64,000 bases of DNA from Echinicola strongylocentroti (GTDB lineage: Bacteria > Bacteroidota > Bacteroidia > Cytophagales > Cyclobacteriaceae). The notes under the pieces are model-generated. The model was given only the letters and a program-made list of their open reading frames with translations. It did not search any database and was not told where the DNA came from. Shown piece by piece: positions 16,726-26,403 of this stretch. A program made the position numbers and the translations under genes. The DNA is taken from the NCBI RefSeq assembly GCF_003260975.1, contig NZ_CP030041.1, forward strand, positions 124,001 to 188,000. The letters run 5' to 3'. Position 1 is the first letter of the stretch. Each line of letters starts with the position of its first letter.

Positions 16726-18324
16726 TTAATATCCGTCGTTTTGTGTGATACTGTTTCCAGTGACATCCACTTCGCTTTGCGGAATGGGTCTAAGGCTATG
16801 AAAAGGCTTAATGGCATTGTTCAGAGCGGCATGAGGGTTGTACTCGAGTACTCTTTCCTGCAGCTTGCCCGTACGTTTGAGGTCCATCCATCGGCTGATC
16901 TCTCCTGCCATTTCGATCGCACTTTCATCCAAGATCACATCAATGTTCATGTCAACAGCTTCCAACATCATCTCTAGCCCAGCACGATCGCGAAGTGCGT
17001 TGATATGTTCAGCTGCTTTGTCAGCATCGCCAGCCTGGAGGTAAGCCTCTGCTGCGATCAACCTGGTTTCCCCAGAGCGGATCAAGATCGCGTCCCGCTC
17101 ACCATCTGGATTGATCCCTGGATTGGTATAAGGTACCCCCGGATCGTCAAATTTCTTGAACATCGGAAAATGAACCTGAGTCAATCCATCAGGAGTAAAA
17201 TATTCATCTGGATTGAAAACTACGTAGTCCTTACTGCTGATGACAGCATCCGCCCAAGCTGACTTAGGGAAATAGATGCTGGTATCTCCTTCTTGAATGA
17301 TCCCATCTGGCCCATTCACTTCCGCAATCATCAACCTTCTGATCGTAGCTTCCTCCCTTTCGTCACCTTCTTCAAACAAGCTGAAGAAATAAGGTGTGGG
17401 AGCCCTACCTAACCCTCTATGGTAAAGCGTAGAGCGTGTCTGGCCTGGATATACATCGTACACAAACTTAAACAGTAAATGGCGATAGTTTCCAAGACCT
17501 CTTGATACGGGGTTGTCTCCATATAGCAAAGAAAAGATGACTTCTTCGTTCCGTTGGTTTTCGATGGACATCAATGACCCAAAGTCATCCACCAAAGGAT
17601 GCTTGTCGATCACTGTTTCGGCCAATGTCGCCGCCTCAGAAAAATCAGTTGCACTGCCAAAATCCTTATAGCCTCTTGTCAAAAGTACTTTGGCCTTTAG
17701 GTGCCTTACGGCATCCTTTGATACTTTTCCATATTGAGTCGGGGATTCGGCCACAGCTGTCAAGGCATCATCCAGATCAGCCATTATCTGACCATAAACA
17801 TCCGCCTCACTTGCTCGTACAAAGTCATTTTGGGCAGTTTTAATTTCTTCCAGCACCAAGGGCACCCCTCCAAAGTTCTCTACCAGATGGAAATAAGCAA
17901 AAGCCCGTAAAAACTTGGCCTCACCCACTCCCACTGCTCGGTCTGCATCACTCAATCCCTGCACCTGGTCTGCCCTACTGATGGCTGTATTGGTCGCGGC
18001 CACAACATTGTAATAATTGGTCCAGTATGTTTGCAAAGCGCCATTTACTGGCCGGAGGTTAACATAGTCATTCAACTCACTGATCCCGGCAATGATATCC
18101 CTTCGGGTAAATATATCCGTACCCTGATGGTCAAGGTCATAGAAAGTAGTTGCCAAACGCATTTTGTCATAAGCATTGGCCACCATTTGGTCCAGTGCGG
18201 TGGGATCGCTGAGCAGGATCTCATCGGACAGGTAATTTCTGTTTTCTTCTTCCAGAAAATCCGAGCAAGAGGACAAGCCCATGATTCCGAGGATACTTAC
18301 GATTAATATAATATAGTTCTTCAT
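16726..18324 (-). CDS. SusD/RagB-family glycan-binding lipoprotein (locus 1)
   Basis: The lipobox GLSSC (Cys20) is followed by SDFLEEENRNYLSDEILLSDPTALDQMVANAYDKM, the typical SusD N-terminus, and the RagB/SusD C-terminal domain ends with RPIPQSEVDVTGNSITQNDGY. TPR-like helical segments (GVGEAKFLRAFAYFHLVENFGGVPLV) form the SusC-contacting face. SusD proteins cap the SusC barrel and bind oligosaccharide at the cell surface. It is 12 bp downstream of susC in the same operon; the downstream enzymes imply an acidic polysaccharide substrate. Confidence 0.95.
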   Translation of the reverse strand: MKNYIILIVSILGIMGLSSCSDFLEEENRNYLSDEILLSDPTALDQMVANAYDKMRLATTFYDLDHQGTDIFTRRDIIAGISELNDYVNLRPVNGALQTYWTNYYNVVAATNTAISRADQVQGLSDADRAVGVGEAKFLRAFAYFHLVENFGGVPLVLEEIKTAQNDFVRASEADVYGQIMADLDDALTAVAESPTQYGKVSKDAVRHLKAKVLLTRGYKDFGSATDFSEAATLAETVIDKHPLVDDFGSLMSIENQRNEEVIFSLLYGDNPVSRGLGNYRHLLFKFVYDVYPGQTRSTLYHRGLGRAPTPYFFSLFEEGDEREEATIRRLMIAEVNGPDGIIQEGDTSIYFPKSAWADAVISSKDYVVFNPDEYFTPDGLTQVHFPMFKKFDDPGVPYTNPGINPDGERDAILIRSGETRLIAAEAYLQAGDADKAAEHINALRDRAGLEMMLEAVDMNIDVILDESAIEMAGEISRWMDLKRTGKLQERVLEYNPHAALNNAIKPFHSLRPIPQSEVDVTGNSITQNDGY

Positions 18325-18336
18325 GATGCTTTCTGA

Positions 18337-21300
18337 TTAAAATTTGACATTGATACCACCCATAAATATTCTGGACATATAAGCTGACCCCCAGCTGTTT
18401 CGGGCGGCATTTTCAGGATCCCATCCCTCATAATTAGTAAAGGTAAATGGGTTCTGTGCAGTGAAATACAGTCTCAAATTCTGGATCTTCAGGGCATCCA
18501 GCACATCTTGCTTAAAATTATACCCCAATGTGATATAGCCTACTTTCACGAATGACACATCATGGTAAGTAAGTGGCTCGGAGAAAGGCCCGTTATTGCT
18601 CGGTTGGTACCATTCATTGGACGGATTGTCAGGGGTCCAGTAGTTGGTCTGGAGGCTATTGAAGCGCGCAGGTGTGGAGTCAAATCCCCCAGAGTGGGAA
18701 ATATGAAAATAACTGGCCGATACCGCTCCCTGATTGGTCCTTACAAAGAAGGTGAAGTCCCAATTTTTATAATTAAAGGTATTGGCTATACCGCCAGTCC
18801 ATTTAGGCATATTAGAGCCGATCACCGTACGGTCATCTGCGTCAATGGCACCATCATCATTAAGATCTCTCACTTTTACCTGACCGGGCTGCTGGCCATA
18901 GGCTTGGGCTTCGTCCGCTTCATCCAGCTGCCAGATCCCGTCAAACTCATAAGTATAGATCGATCCAACAGCCTCTCCCACTTTATGTACATAGGAGCCC
19001 GCCTGGACACCAAAGAGGATTTGGTCCAAATCCCCATAAAGTTTGGTGATCTTGTTGTTGTTTTTGGCAAAATTCAAAGACGTGGTCCATTTGAAATCTC
19101 CCGTGTGGATGTTCACGGAATTTAGGCCCAGTTCTATCCCTTTGTTTTCGGCCTCTCCTACATTTTCAAATACTCCCGAAAAACCAGAAACTGTCGATAT
19201 TGGCCTAAAAAAGATAATGCCCGTGTTCTTCCGATGATAAATATCCAATGAGCCATACAGACGGTTATTGAAGAAGCCAAAATCCAGCCCAAAATTAAAT
19301 TCCTTTGTCTTCTCCCAGGTCAAGTCCTGGTTGGCCAGGTTGGTGACAAAAGCCGTTTGGTTAATTTGATTGCCAATATTGGTAAAGTTATTGCCGATCA
19401 ATGAAAGTGATCCCAACGGTGCCAAACCGCCCCCGCCACCGTTATTGCCGGTCTCACCGTAGCTCAACCTCAATTTCAAATCAGCAATGACGTTTTGGTC
19501 TTTCATAAACTCTTCATCGATAATACGCCATGCGAAGGCTGCGGAAGGGAAAAATGCCCACTTGTTTTGCTCGGACAAGATGGATGATCCATCGTACCGA
19601 CCTGTCAGGGTAAACAGGTATTTGTCCCTGAAGGCATAATTTACCCTTGCCGTATAGGATTCCAATGTCTGCTTGGAAAAACCTCCCTCTGCCGTCCTCA
19701 AGTCAGAACCTGCATCAATATTATAAAACAAGAACTCATCAGTACTATAGTTACGACGTTGCATCAGGTAATTCTCATAGCGATCCATAAACAATGAGTA
19801 CACAAATGTGGTATTCAGTCGATGATCACTACCAAACTCAAGGTTATAGTTGACAATATTATCCCACGTATAGGAAATACGGTTACGGTTATTGACTTCC
19901 GCACGGGTGTTGCCTTGCTGTCCACTGGTGGATTTTGCATACCTTCCCCTGTACTCACCATATCTGGTAAATTCAATATTAGGTGAGAAATTAGAGCTGA
20001 TCTTAAGGTTTTCTACCGGTGTGAAGGCAAGTGACAAGTTGCTCAGGTAATTAAGGGTTCTTGACTCCCTGGTAATGTTATCAGGTTCAAACAACGGATT
20101 GGTGATGAAGGTCTCTCCCTGCAAAGGGAAAAACTGAGGATCTCCATTTTCGTCAAAAGGAGTACCAGTAGGACGTAAACGATAGGCACTTCTTAGTCCT
20201 TCACGGCTGCCTTCATTCCTTAGTGCAAAGGAGGCATAATTATTAAAGGAAATAGAAAAAAGTTCGGACAACTTGCTGCTCAAGTTACCACGAATCGTGT
20301 ACCGTTCGTAATCTTCCCCTTCAAAAGTCCCTTCATCCTGAGTATAGGCCACCCCGATGCCGTAGACCGTTTTATCATTACCGCCATTGAGGCTCAAGGT
20401 GTGGTTTTGCTGCATGCCATTGTGCTGCACAAGGTCAATCCAATTGGCATAATCACCGTCGGCTATATTTTCCAGTTCATTGGGTCGCATATAATCGGCA
20501 AGATTGACATCACCAGCGGATACACTAAAATCTCCGGAAGAATAAAAGTTACCCACCACGGCATCTCTGAAGTATTGTACAAACTCCTCGCCTTGGAGCA
20601 TATCTGGTAGATTATAAGCTTCTTTTACACCAATGTAATTGTCGTATTGAACGGTCATTTTTCCTTTACTGCCTTTTTTGGTCTCGATGATCACTACACC
20701 GTTACTTCCCCTAGAACCGTAAATGGCTGTAGCTGAAGCATCTTTCAGGACATCCATCCGCTCAATATCTGCGGGATTTAGAAATGAAATGTCATTCACA
20801 AATATTCCATCCACGACAAAAAGCGGATTCTGACCGGGGCTAAATCCACCCTGTTCCACCGTTTCACTGGCATTGATGGTGTTTGATCCTCGGATCCGGA
20901 CATTGAACCCTCCACCGGGCTTGTTGTCAGCCGCTTGGATATTCACCCCAGCCACTTGACCTTGTAGCGATTGAAAGGCATTGACCTTATTGGCTTCTTG
21001 GATATTTTTGGAATCCATCGACACCACTGATCCAGTCAGGTCTTTACGTTTGGTCTCACCATAACCGACCACCACGACTTCATCCAGCTGGGCAACATCG
21101 GGCTCAAGCTCGACATCGACTACCGTTTGATTGCTAACAGGGATTTCTTGGGTAATATACCCTACAAATGAAATGGACAGTACCGCATCTGAAGGTGCGG
21201 CTACGTTAATGGAGTATTTACCATCAAGATCTGTTACCGTTCCTGTACTAGAACCTTTGATCAGCACTGTGGCACCTGGAATGGGCTGTTGGTCTTCTCC

Positions 21301-21483
21301 TGAAATGACCGTACCGGTAATTTCTGTGGATTGGGCGAAAACCAAATTAGTATAAACTAACATCAAGAGCAGAAACGCTGCACTTGAATAACATTTTGAG
21401 CGCGATACATAAATGTTGGTTTGAAATAAATTCGAAACCGACACGATGAATCGCTTAAGGGTTTTTAGAGAAAGGTGCTTCAT
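18337..21483 (-). CDS. SusC/RagA TonB-linked outer-membrane transporter without STN domain (locus 1)
   Basis: The 1048-aa protein starts with a signal peptide (hydrophobic stretch near residues 33-50, ending VFAQ). A carboxypeptidase-regulatory-like domain follows (TGTVISGEDQQPIPGATVLIKG), then the TonB-box/plug region (LDEVVVVGYGETKRKDLTGSV, NPADIERMDVLKDASATAIYGSRGSNGVV) and the 22-strand barrel ending MSRIFMGGINVKF. There is no STN domain, so it should not signal through an anti-sigma factor. In agreement, no sigma/FecR pair lies in the locus, and a LacI-type operator is found about 150 bp upstream. It imports oligosaccharides with energy from TonB. Confidence 0.95.
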   Translation of the reverse strand: MKHLSLKTLKRFIVSVSNLFQTNIYVSRSKCYSSAAFLLLMLVYTNLVFAQSTEITGTVISGEDQQPIPGATVLIKGSSTGTVTDLDGKYSINVAAPSDAVLSISFVGYITQEIPVSNQTVVDVELEPDVAQLDEVVVVGYGETKRKDLTGSVVSMDSKNIQEANKVNAFQSLQGQVAGVNIQAADNKPGGGFNVRIRGSNTINASETVEQGGFSPGQNPLFVVDGIFVNDISFLNPADIERMDVLKDASATAIYGSRGSNGVVIIETKKGSKGKMTVQYDNYIGVKEAYNLPDMLQGEEFVQYFRDAVVGNFYSSGDFSVSAGDVNLADYMRPNELENIADGDYANWIDLVQHNGMQQNHTLSLNGGNDKTVYGIGVAYTQDEGTFEGEDYERYTIRGNLSSKLSELFSISFNNYASFALRNEGSREGLRSAYRLRPTGTPFDENGDPQFFPLQGETFITNPLFEPDNITRESRTLNYLSNLSLAFTPVENLKISSNFSPNIEFTRYGEYRGRYAKSTSGQQGNTRAEVNNRNRISYTWDNIVNYNLEFGSDHRLNTTFVYSLFMDRYENYLMQRRNYSTDEFLFYNIDAGSDLRTAEGGFSKQTLESYTARVNYAFRDKYLFTLTGRYDGSSILSEQNKWAFFPSAAFAWRIIDEEFMKDQNVIADLKLRLSYGETGNNGGGGGLAPLGSLSLIGNNFTNIGNQINQTAFVTNLANQDLTWEKTKEFNFGLDFGFFNNRLYGSLDIYHRKNTGIIFFRPISTVSGFSGVFENVGEAENKGIELGLNSVNIHTGDFKWTTSLNFAKNNNKITKLYGDLDQILFGVQAGSYVHKVGEAVGSIYTYEFDGIWQLDEADEAQAYGQQPGQVKVRDLNDDGAIDADDRTVIGSNMPKWTGGIANTFNYKNWDFTFFVRTNQGAVSASYFHISHSGGFDSTPARFNSLQTNYWTPDNPSNEWYQPSNNGPFSEPLTYHDVSFVKVGYITLGYNFKQDVLDALKIQNLRLYFTAQNPFTFTNYEGWDPENAARNSWGSAYMSRIFMGGINVKF

Positions 21484-21596
21484 AGATTATCACTTTGGGT
21501 TTTAGAAAATATTAGGTTTTAAACATTGACATTGTAAATCATTTAGTTTGGTAAAAAGATATTTTTCCAGTACTAAATTTTAAACATCGTATACAC

Positions 21597-21629
21597 CAAA
21601 GTAAAAGTGTTATGAGAACACTTCCAAAA
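21597..21629 (-). promoter_or_regulatory. predicted promoter of the locus-1 susC operon
   Basis: On the minus strand TTTTG (21629-21625) and TTACTTTG (21604-21597), with a 20-bp spacer, approximate the Bacteroidota promoter (one mismatch in TAnnTTTG). The leader to the susC ATG would be about 105 nt. Confidence 0.4.
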
Positions 21630-21635
21630 CATAAT

Positions 21636-21651
21636 ATGCAAACGTTTGCAT
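21636..21651. promoter_or_regulatory. LacI-family operator upstream of locus-1 susC
   Basis: ATGCAAACGTTTGCAT is a perfect 16-bp palindrome with the central CG typical of LacI/GalR operators. It sits just upstream of the predicted -33 element. The rest of 21484-21881 is AT-rich and holds no gene. Confidence 0.75.
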
Positions 21652-21853
21652 CGAAATGCATGTGGTTTTTTTTACTCAATCATTGATAAATCCACAATTA
21701 AAAGTCGCTTTCAATATCAATAAAAACTTCCCTTAAAATACTGTTTACCAATTAAATATATATTTCATCAAGAATTTAGCTTTAACTTATACATATTTGG
21801 TCTGATGTTATTAGTAGCCCCACCCATGAGGCGCTACATCATGCAGTACAATG

Positions 21854-21887
21854 TCGTGATAAGCTAATGCATAAATCGGGTTTAAAT
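21854..21887 (-). repeat. R1 left-end fragment
   Basis: GATAAGCTAATGCATAAATC followed by GGGTTTAAA is the reverse complement of the R1 left terminus. It lies directly after the symporter gene's stop codon, whose last codons and TAA begin at 21882, so the repeat end overlaps the gene's 3' end. Confidence 0.6.
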
Positions 21888-23465
21888 ATTCCCTAGTAAA
21901 ATATAAATCACCACAGTGATGATGACTAGAATCGCAGAAAGTAAACGCGCGTGTTTCCATCGAGTGGTGGGAATAATGGATTCCAATGATGGAACATTCG
22001 ACCTCACCACTTTTGGCCCAAAATGGGACACTAAAAACATTATCAGGACATTCAGCACAAATTCTATCCCCCAAATGTGGACAAAATGGATATCAATAGC
22101 CAAAATAAAAGTGGTCAGCACATAAAAAGCCAGCCCCGTCACCAAGGCTACCTTGGCCGCCAATGGCGTGACCCACTTGGTAAAAAATCCTGCCAGCATA
22201 ATCGAGGCAATCGGAATAAAGAAGATGCCATTTAGCTGCTGAAGCAGTTGGAACAACCCTTCAGGAGCATTGGCTACCATCGGCGCAGCCAGAATGGAGG
22301 TAATGGCCAAGACAGTAGCGGAAAGTTTACCGGCTTTTACCAAATGGCTTGAGCTGGCACTGGGCTTGATCAGCCTTTTGTAAATATCAATACTGAAAAT
22401 TGTCGAGGCACTGTTCAGTACGCTGTTAAACGTACTGAGCACCGCCCCCATGATCACGGCAGCAAATACACCAGTCAACCCAACAGGGAGCACTTTCTTT
22501 ACCAGCTCGGGATAGACCATGTCCTGCTGATCATACATGCTATCGCCAAAATAATAATAACCGATCACCCCGGGCAACACAATGATAAAAGGGACGAGAA
22601 GCTTTAAAACACCGGTGTAGAGCAGCCCTTTTTGGGCCTCCTTAAGGTTTTTGGCACCAAGTGCACGCTGAACGATGGTCTGGTTCATGCACCAGAAATA
22701 CAGCTGATTGATAATCAAACCCGTAAAGAGCGTGCTGAAGGGCAATACGGAATCCTTCGCTCCCACGACATTAAACTTTTCGGGACTGTGTTCAAAAACC
22801 TTTTCCATTCCCGTGAGCGGATTGCCATCGCCAATCATAAAAAGCGCAATCAAAGGCACCATAAGCCCCGCCAAGAGCAAACCATAACCATTGATGGTAT
22901 CCGATACGGCCACGGCTTTCAAGCCTCCAAAAATAGCATAAATGGAGCCTAGCCCGCCCACTGCCAAAACGGTATACCAAAGCCCTTGCTCCTGACTTAC
23001 GCCTAACACTTCTGACACATTAAATAGGCTCTCTAGGTTAATGGCTCCGGTATAAAGTACGATGGGAAGTAACGTGATCGCAAAGGACACCAACAGGAAA
23101 AAAGCCACCATTGACCTTATGCCAGCGTCAAAGCGATTTTCTAAGTATTGGGGGATGGTCGTCAAGCCCATTTTAAGGTAACGGGGAACAAAATACAATG
23201 CCGCCACGATCAGCGCCAAAGCAGAAGTCACTTCCCAAGCCACAATCACAAAACCGTTTTTATAGGACGAACCGTTCATGCCTACCAGGTGCTCGGTAGA
23301 AATATTGGTCATGATCATAGAGCCTGCAATAACGACCCCCGTAAGGCTCCTGCCTCCCAAAAAATAGCCGTCTTCCGAATCGAGGTTCTCTTTCCGGGTT
23401 TTCAGCCATGCATAAATGGCCACAAAAAGTGTAAAACCAACAAATGATAAAACAGTCAAGTTCAT
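21882..23465 (-). CDS. sodium/solute symporter (SSS/SGLT family)
   Basis: The 527-aa protein has about 14 membrane segments and SSS signatures: SEDGYFLGGRSLTGVVIAGSMIMTNISTEHLVGMNGSSYKNG near residues 30-70 and GGLGSIYAIFGGLKAVAVSDTINGYGL near 170-200. The family couples Na+ entry to import of sugars, sialic acid, amino acids and similar solutes. SSS transporters of this subtype commonly serve uronic-acid or sugar uptake in glycan loci, which suits the neighbouring putative lyase; the substrate is inferred. It is on the same strand as susC but upstream of it and separated by about 400 bp, so it has its own promoter. Confidence 0.9.
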   Translation of the reverse strand: MNLTVLSFVGFTLFVAIYAWLKTRKENLDSEDGYFLGGRSLTGVVIAGSMIMTNISTEHLVGMNGSSYKNGFVIVAWEVTSALALIVAALYFVPRYLKMGLTTIPQYLENRFDAGIRSMVAFFLLVSFAITLLPIVLYTGAINLESLFNVSEVLGVSQEQGLWYTVLAVGGLGSIYAIFGGLKAVAVSDTINGYGLLLAGLMVPLIALFMIGDGNPLTGMEKVFEHSPEKFNVVGAKDSVLPFSTLFTGLIINQLYFWCMNQTIVQRALGAKNLKEAQKGLLYTGVLKLLVPFIIVLPGVIGYYYFGDSMYDQQDMVYPELVKKVLPVGLTGVFAAVIMGAVLSTFNSVLNSASTIFSIDIYKRLIKPSASSSHLVKAGKLSATVLAITSILAAPMVANAPEGLFQLLQQLNGIFFIPIASIMLAGFFTKWVTPLAAKVALVTGLAFYVLTTFILAIDIHFVHIWGIEFVLNVLIMFLVSHFGPKVVRSNVPSLESIIPTTRWKHARLLSAILVIITVVIYILLGNI

Positions 23466-23560
23466 AGGTATTTTGGGTTATTTGGTTTTTAGGTGATTGA
23501 GCTACTAGGTTATTGGTTATTTGGTTGTAACAAGGGCTATTTCCATTGTCCGTTATGTCC
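23466..23560 (-). other. symporter upstream region with short direct repeats
   Basis: The motif GGTTATTTGGTT occurs twice (near 23473 and 23511), with related GGTTATTGG between. A degenerate start of the tandem unit described at 23561 (TTGTAACAAGGGCTAT) is also present. Confidence 0.4.
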
Positions 23561-24265
23561 GTTGTGACGAGGGCTATGCCCCGGCACCGCGAAAATTGAG
23601 TTTATTAACTCAATACATCATACCAACACTACGTCCACCAACCCCTTCATTACTTATTCATTTCCGATACGGTGAAGACAACCTAAATCTGCAGTTCGTG
23701 TTATTGAGCTGCAAGCTCAAGGCTACTTCGTACCGGGGCACAGCCCTCGGTACAACCGGCGAATGGGTACAACGAGCTTGGTCGTTACTCCTTATGCGGT
23801 TGTGACGAGGGCTATGCCCCGGCACCGCAAAAATTGAGTTTATTAACTCATTACATCAAACCAACACTACGTCCACAAAACCCTTCATTACTTATCCATA
23901 TCCGCTACGGTGAAGGTAACTTAATCTGCAGTTCGTGTTATTGAGCTGCAAGCTCAAGGCTACTTCGTACCGGGGCACAGCCCTCGGTACAACCGGCGAG
24001 TGGGTACAACGAGCTTGGTCGTTACTCCTAAAGCGGTTGTGACGAGGGCTATGCCCCGGCACTGCGAAAATTGAGTTTATTAACTCAATACATCAAACCA
24101 GCACTACCTCCACCAGGCCCCTTCATTACTTATCCATATCCGCTACGGTGAAGGTAACCTAATCTGCAGTTCGTGTTATTGAGCTGCAAGCTCAAGGCTA
24201 CTTCGTACCGGGGCACAGCCCTCGGTACAACCGGCGGGTGGGTACAACGAGCTTGGTCGTTACAC
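23561..24265. repeat. tandem array T1: three units of about 237 bp
   Basis: Units start at 23561, 23799 and 24036 with GTTGTGACGAGGGCTATGCC and end with GAGCTTGGTCGTTAC. Copies differ by only a few substitutions. Each unit carries inverted ends (GAGGGCTATGCCCCGG near the start, CCGGGGCACAGCCCTC near the end) and two inner palindromes (TTGAGTTTATTAACTCAA-like and TTGAGCTGCAAGCTCAA). No frame stays open across units. Confidence 0.9.
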
Positions 24266-24321
24266 TTTTTCAATAATCCAATTATTTACACTATTTAAAA
24301 AACTTTATCCACTATATCATT

Positions 24322-24337
24322 ATGCAAAGGTTTGCAT
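24322..24337. promoter_or_regulatory. LacI-family operator upstream of the metallophosphoesterase gene
   Basis: ATGCAAAGGTTTGCAT differs from the susC-upstream palindrome at one base only. It lies 152 bp before the start codon. The sequence between (24338-24489) is AT-rich and holds no other recognised element. Confidence 0.7.
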
Positions 24338-24489
24338 TGCTGAAACAATATTTTAATTGCTTTTCACTATGCTATTTAAACTAATAATTATTAATTTTAT
24401 TAATCAATTGTTTAATGTCTTTACTGAACTAAAAAAAGGCTATTAAACCATCTACTATTTAAGCACGCCAACTCAACAATTAACGCACC

Positions 24490-26403
24490 ATGCTTTCTTT
24501 AACAGCATATGGAAAAGCTGCTTTTCATTCCTATATATTTTTTTCATATTTATTGATACTCCTATTGGGGTCAAATCAAGCTTTCGGCCAGAAAAACGAC
24601 GATACGAAGATCGCTTTTCTGGCCGATGTGCATTTACAGGATGTCTACGCTGATTTAGGTAAGGGAGAATTTAAGGGGATCTATCATCCCCAAACGGACA
24701 AATATGCCACCATCCGAACGATGAAAGCGCAGATCAACTCTACCAGACTTTTTAATGAAAACTATTTTGCGTTCCATGAAGCACTGAAGAAAGTGGTCGC
24801 ACAAGGTATAAAAATAGTCGTATTGCCGGGGGATTTCAGCGATGATGGCCAACCGATGAACCTAAAAGCACTAAACAGCATTCTTTCCGAGTTTAGTGAA
24901 GCATACGGCCTACGTTTTTACCTTACCACGGGAAATCACGATCCCGTCACCGCTACAAGGAGCCCTGGCGGTAAATATGATTTTATGGGACCTGGAGGCA
25001 AACCACAAGCATTGGTCAGTGATACTAGCTACCTAAGACACCGCCTTCCAGCAGACTTGCCCGTGGCTTTTTCGGATCAAATTGCCTATGGTGGTTATCT
25101 GGACGTTTTGGAAGAGCTGGGAGCCTTTGGCTTTTATCCTTCAGAGGAAGACGTTTTTTGGACGCATCCATTCGAAGCACTGGACTATGAAGCCTATAGT
25201 TTCCAAAAAGCCGAAAAAAATGCAGTATTGGCCAATCGGTACTTTGATGCCTCTGCTGCTGACTCCCTTCCGGATCTCAGTTATTTGGTCGAACCTGTCG
25301 AAGGAATTTGGCTACTGGGCATCGACGCCAACGTTTATTTTCCTGCGGGAGGAACGGGGATTTTTAAAGGATCAAGTGTAGGCTTTAACTTGGCAAAAGA
25401 CCATAAAAGCCACCAATTGCAGTGGATCAATGAGATCGCCACAGAGGCTGAAGAAAGAGGGAAAACTTTGATTTCGTTTAGTCATTACCCGCTTGTCGAA
25501 TTCAATGATGGCAGCGATGACTTGTTAAAAAAGACTTTTGGTCCGAATAAATTCCAATTGGCACGTAGTCCGCTGCCTTCCATCTCTACCGCCTACGCCG
25601 ATGCAGGCATCAAAGTACACGTGGCCGGACATATGCACATCAATGACACCGGCATCTTTACGTCTGAAAACGACAACACCTTGGTCAATGTCCAAGTGCC
25701 TTCCTTAGCGGCCTATCCACCTGCTTTTAAAGTATTGACTTTTGGTCAACCCGGTAAAATAGAAGTGGCGACCCACCGTCTCCGAGACGTCCAAAGAATG
25801 GATGAGTTCTTCCCGCTGTATAAAATGGAACACGACTATTTGACGAAACAACATGATCCTGCTATCTGGAAAGAGGACATTCTTAGCGCTCCTACTTACC
25901 TGGATTACACCAGCCATCATCTAAGTGAACTGGTCAGGCTGCGGTTTATTCCCAGTGACTGGCCCGAACAGCACACAGCGCAATTGTTAGCACTTAATGG
26001 ATTGGAATTGGCATATTGGGCCAGCCTTGAAAACAGTGATCTTCGAAATGATTTTTTGACCGATAGGTCGCTCCCTTCCAAAGCCCTAAAGCAGCTCTCA
26101 AAAAACCTCAAACAACAAAGGATCCGAAAATCATGGTTGGTTAATATGAGTGGACAGGAGCTGATCACCACTTTTTATTTTGTCAAGAACGGAGACCAAT
26201 TGGCACAAGATGATATGGATAGGGACAGATGGAAAGCTGCGGAACATTTGATGCAGACCATAGGGGAATTGACTCCAGGTCAAAACGAGTCCTTTGCACA
26301 CTTCATGGTCAATTTTGCCAAGATCTTTACCGCCATGGCCAAGGATACCCCATCAGACCATTTTATGATCGACCTAAAGGAAGGGACGGTAGAAAGTCTT
26401 TAG
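24490..26403 (+). CDS. secreted calcineurin-like metallophosphoesterase
   Basis: The 637-aa protein has a signal peptide (hydrophobic core SYIFFSYLLILLLG, cleavage near AFGQ). All metal-binding motifs are in order: DVH (46-48), GDFSDDG (114-120), GNHD (148-151), SHYPL near 337 and GHMH near 379. About 230 extra C-terminal residues form a helical domain I do not recognise. The family hydrolyses phosphomono- or phosphodiesters using two metal ions; the substrate here is unknown. The upstream LacI-type operator ties it to the susC operon, which is unusual for a glycan locus and hints at a phosphorylated or phosphodiester-decorated substrate. Confidence 0.85.
   Translation: MLSLTAYGKAAFHSYIFFSYLLILLLGSNQAFGQKNDDTKIAFLADVHLQDVYADLGKGEFKGIYHPQTDKYATIRTMKAQINSTRLFNENYFAFHEALKKVVAQGIKIVVLPGDFSDDGQPMNLKALNSILSEFSEAYGLRFYLTTGNHDPVTATRSPGGKYDFMGPGGKPQALVSDTSYLRHRLPADLPVAFSDQIAYGGYLDVLEELGAFGFYPSEEDVFWTHPFEALDYEAYSFQKAEKNAVLANRYFDASAADSLPDLSYLVEPVEGIWLLGIDANVYFPAGGTGIFKGSSVGFNLAKDHKSHQLQWINEIATEAEERGKTLISFSHYPLVEFNDGSDDLLKKTFGPNKFQLARSPLPSISTAYADAGIKVHVAGHMHINDTGIFTSENDNTLVNVQVPSLAAYPPAFKVLTFGQPGKIEVATHRLRDVQRMDEFFPLYKMEHDYLTKQHDPAIWKEDILSAPTYLDYTSHHLSELVRLRFIPSDWPEQHTAQLLALNGLELAYWASLENSDLRNDFLTDRSLPSKALKQLSKNLKQQRIRKSWLVNMSGQELITTFYFVKNGDQLAQDDMDRDRWKAAEHLMQTIGELTPGQNESFAHFMVNFAKIFTAMAKDTPSDHFMIDLKEGTVESL

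Noticed and set aside
21811..22074. 87-aa minus-strand ORF
   Set aside because: It overlaps the symporter gene in another frame and ends in an R1 fragment.
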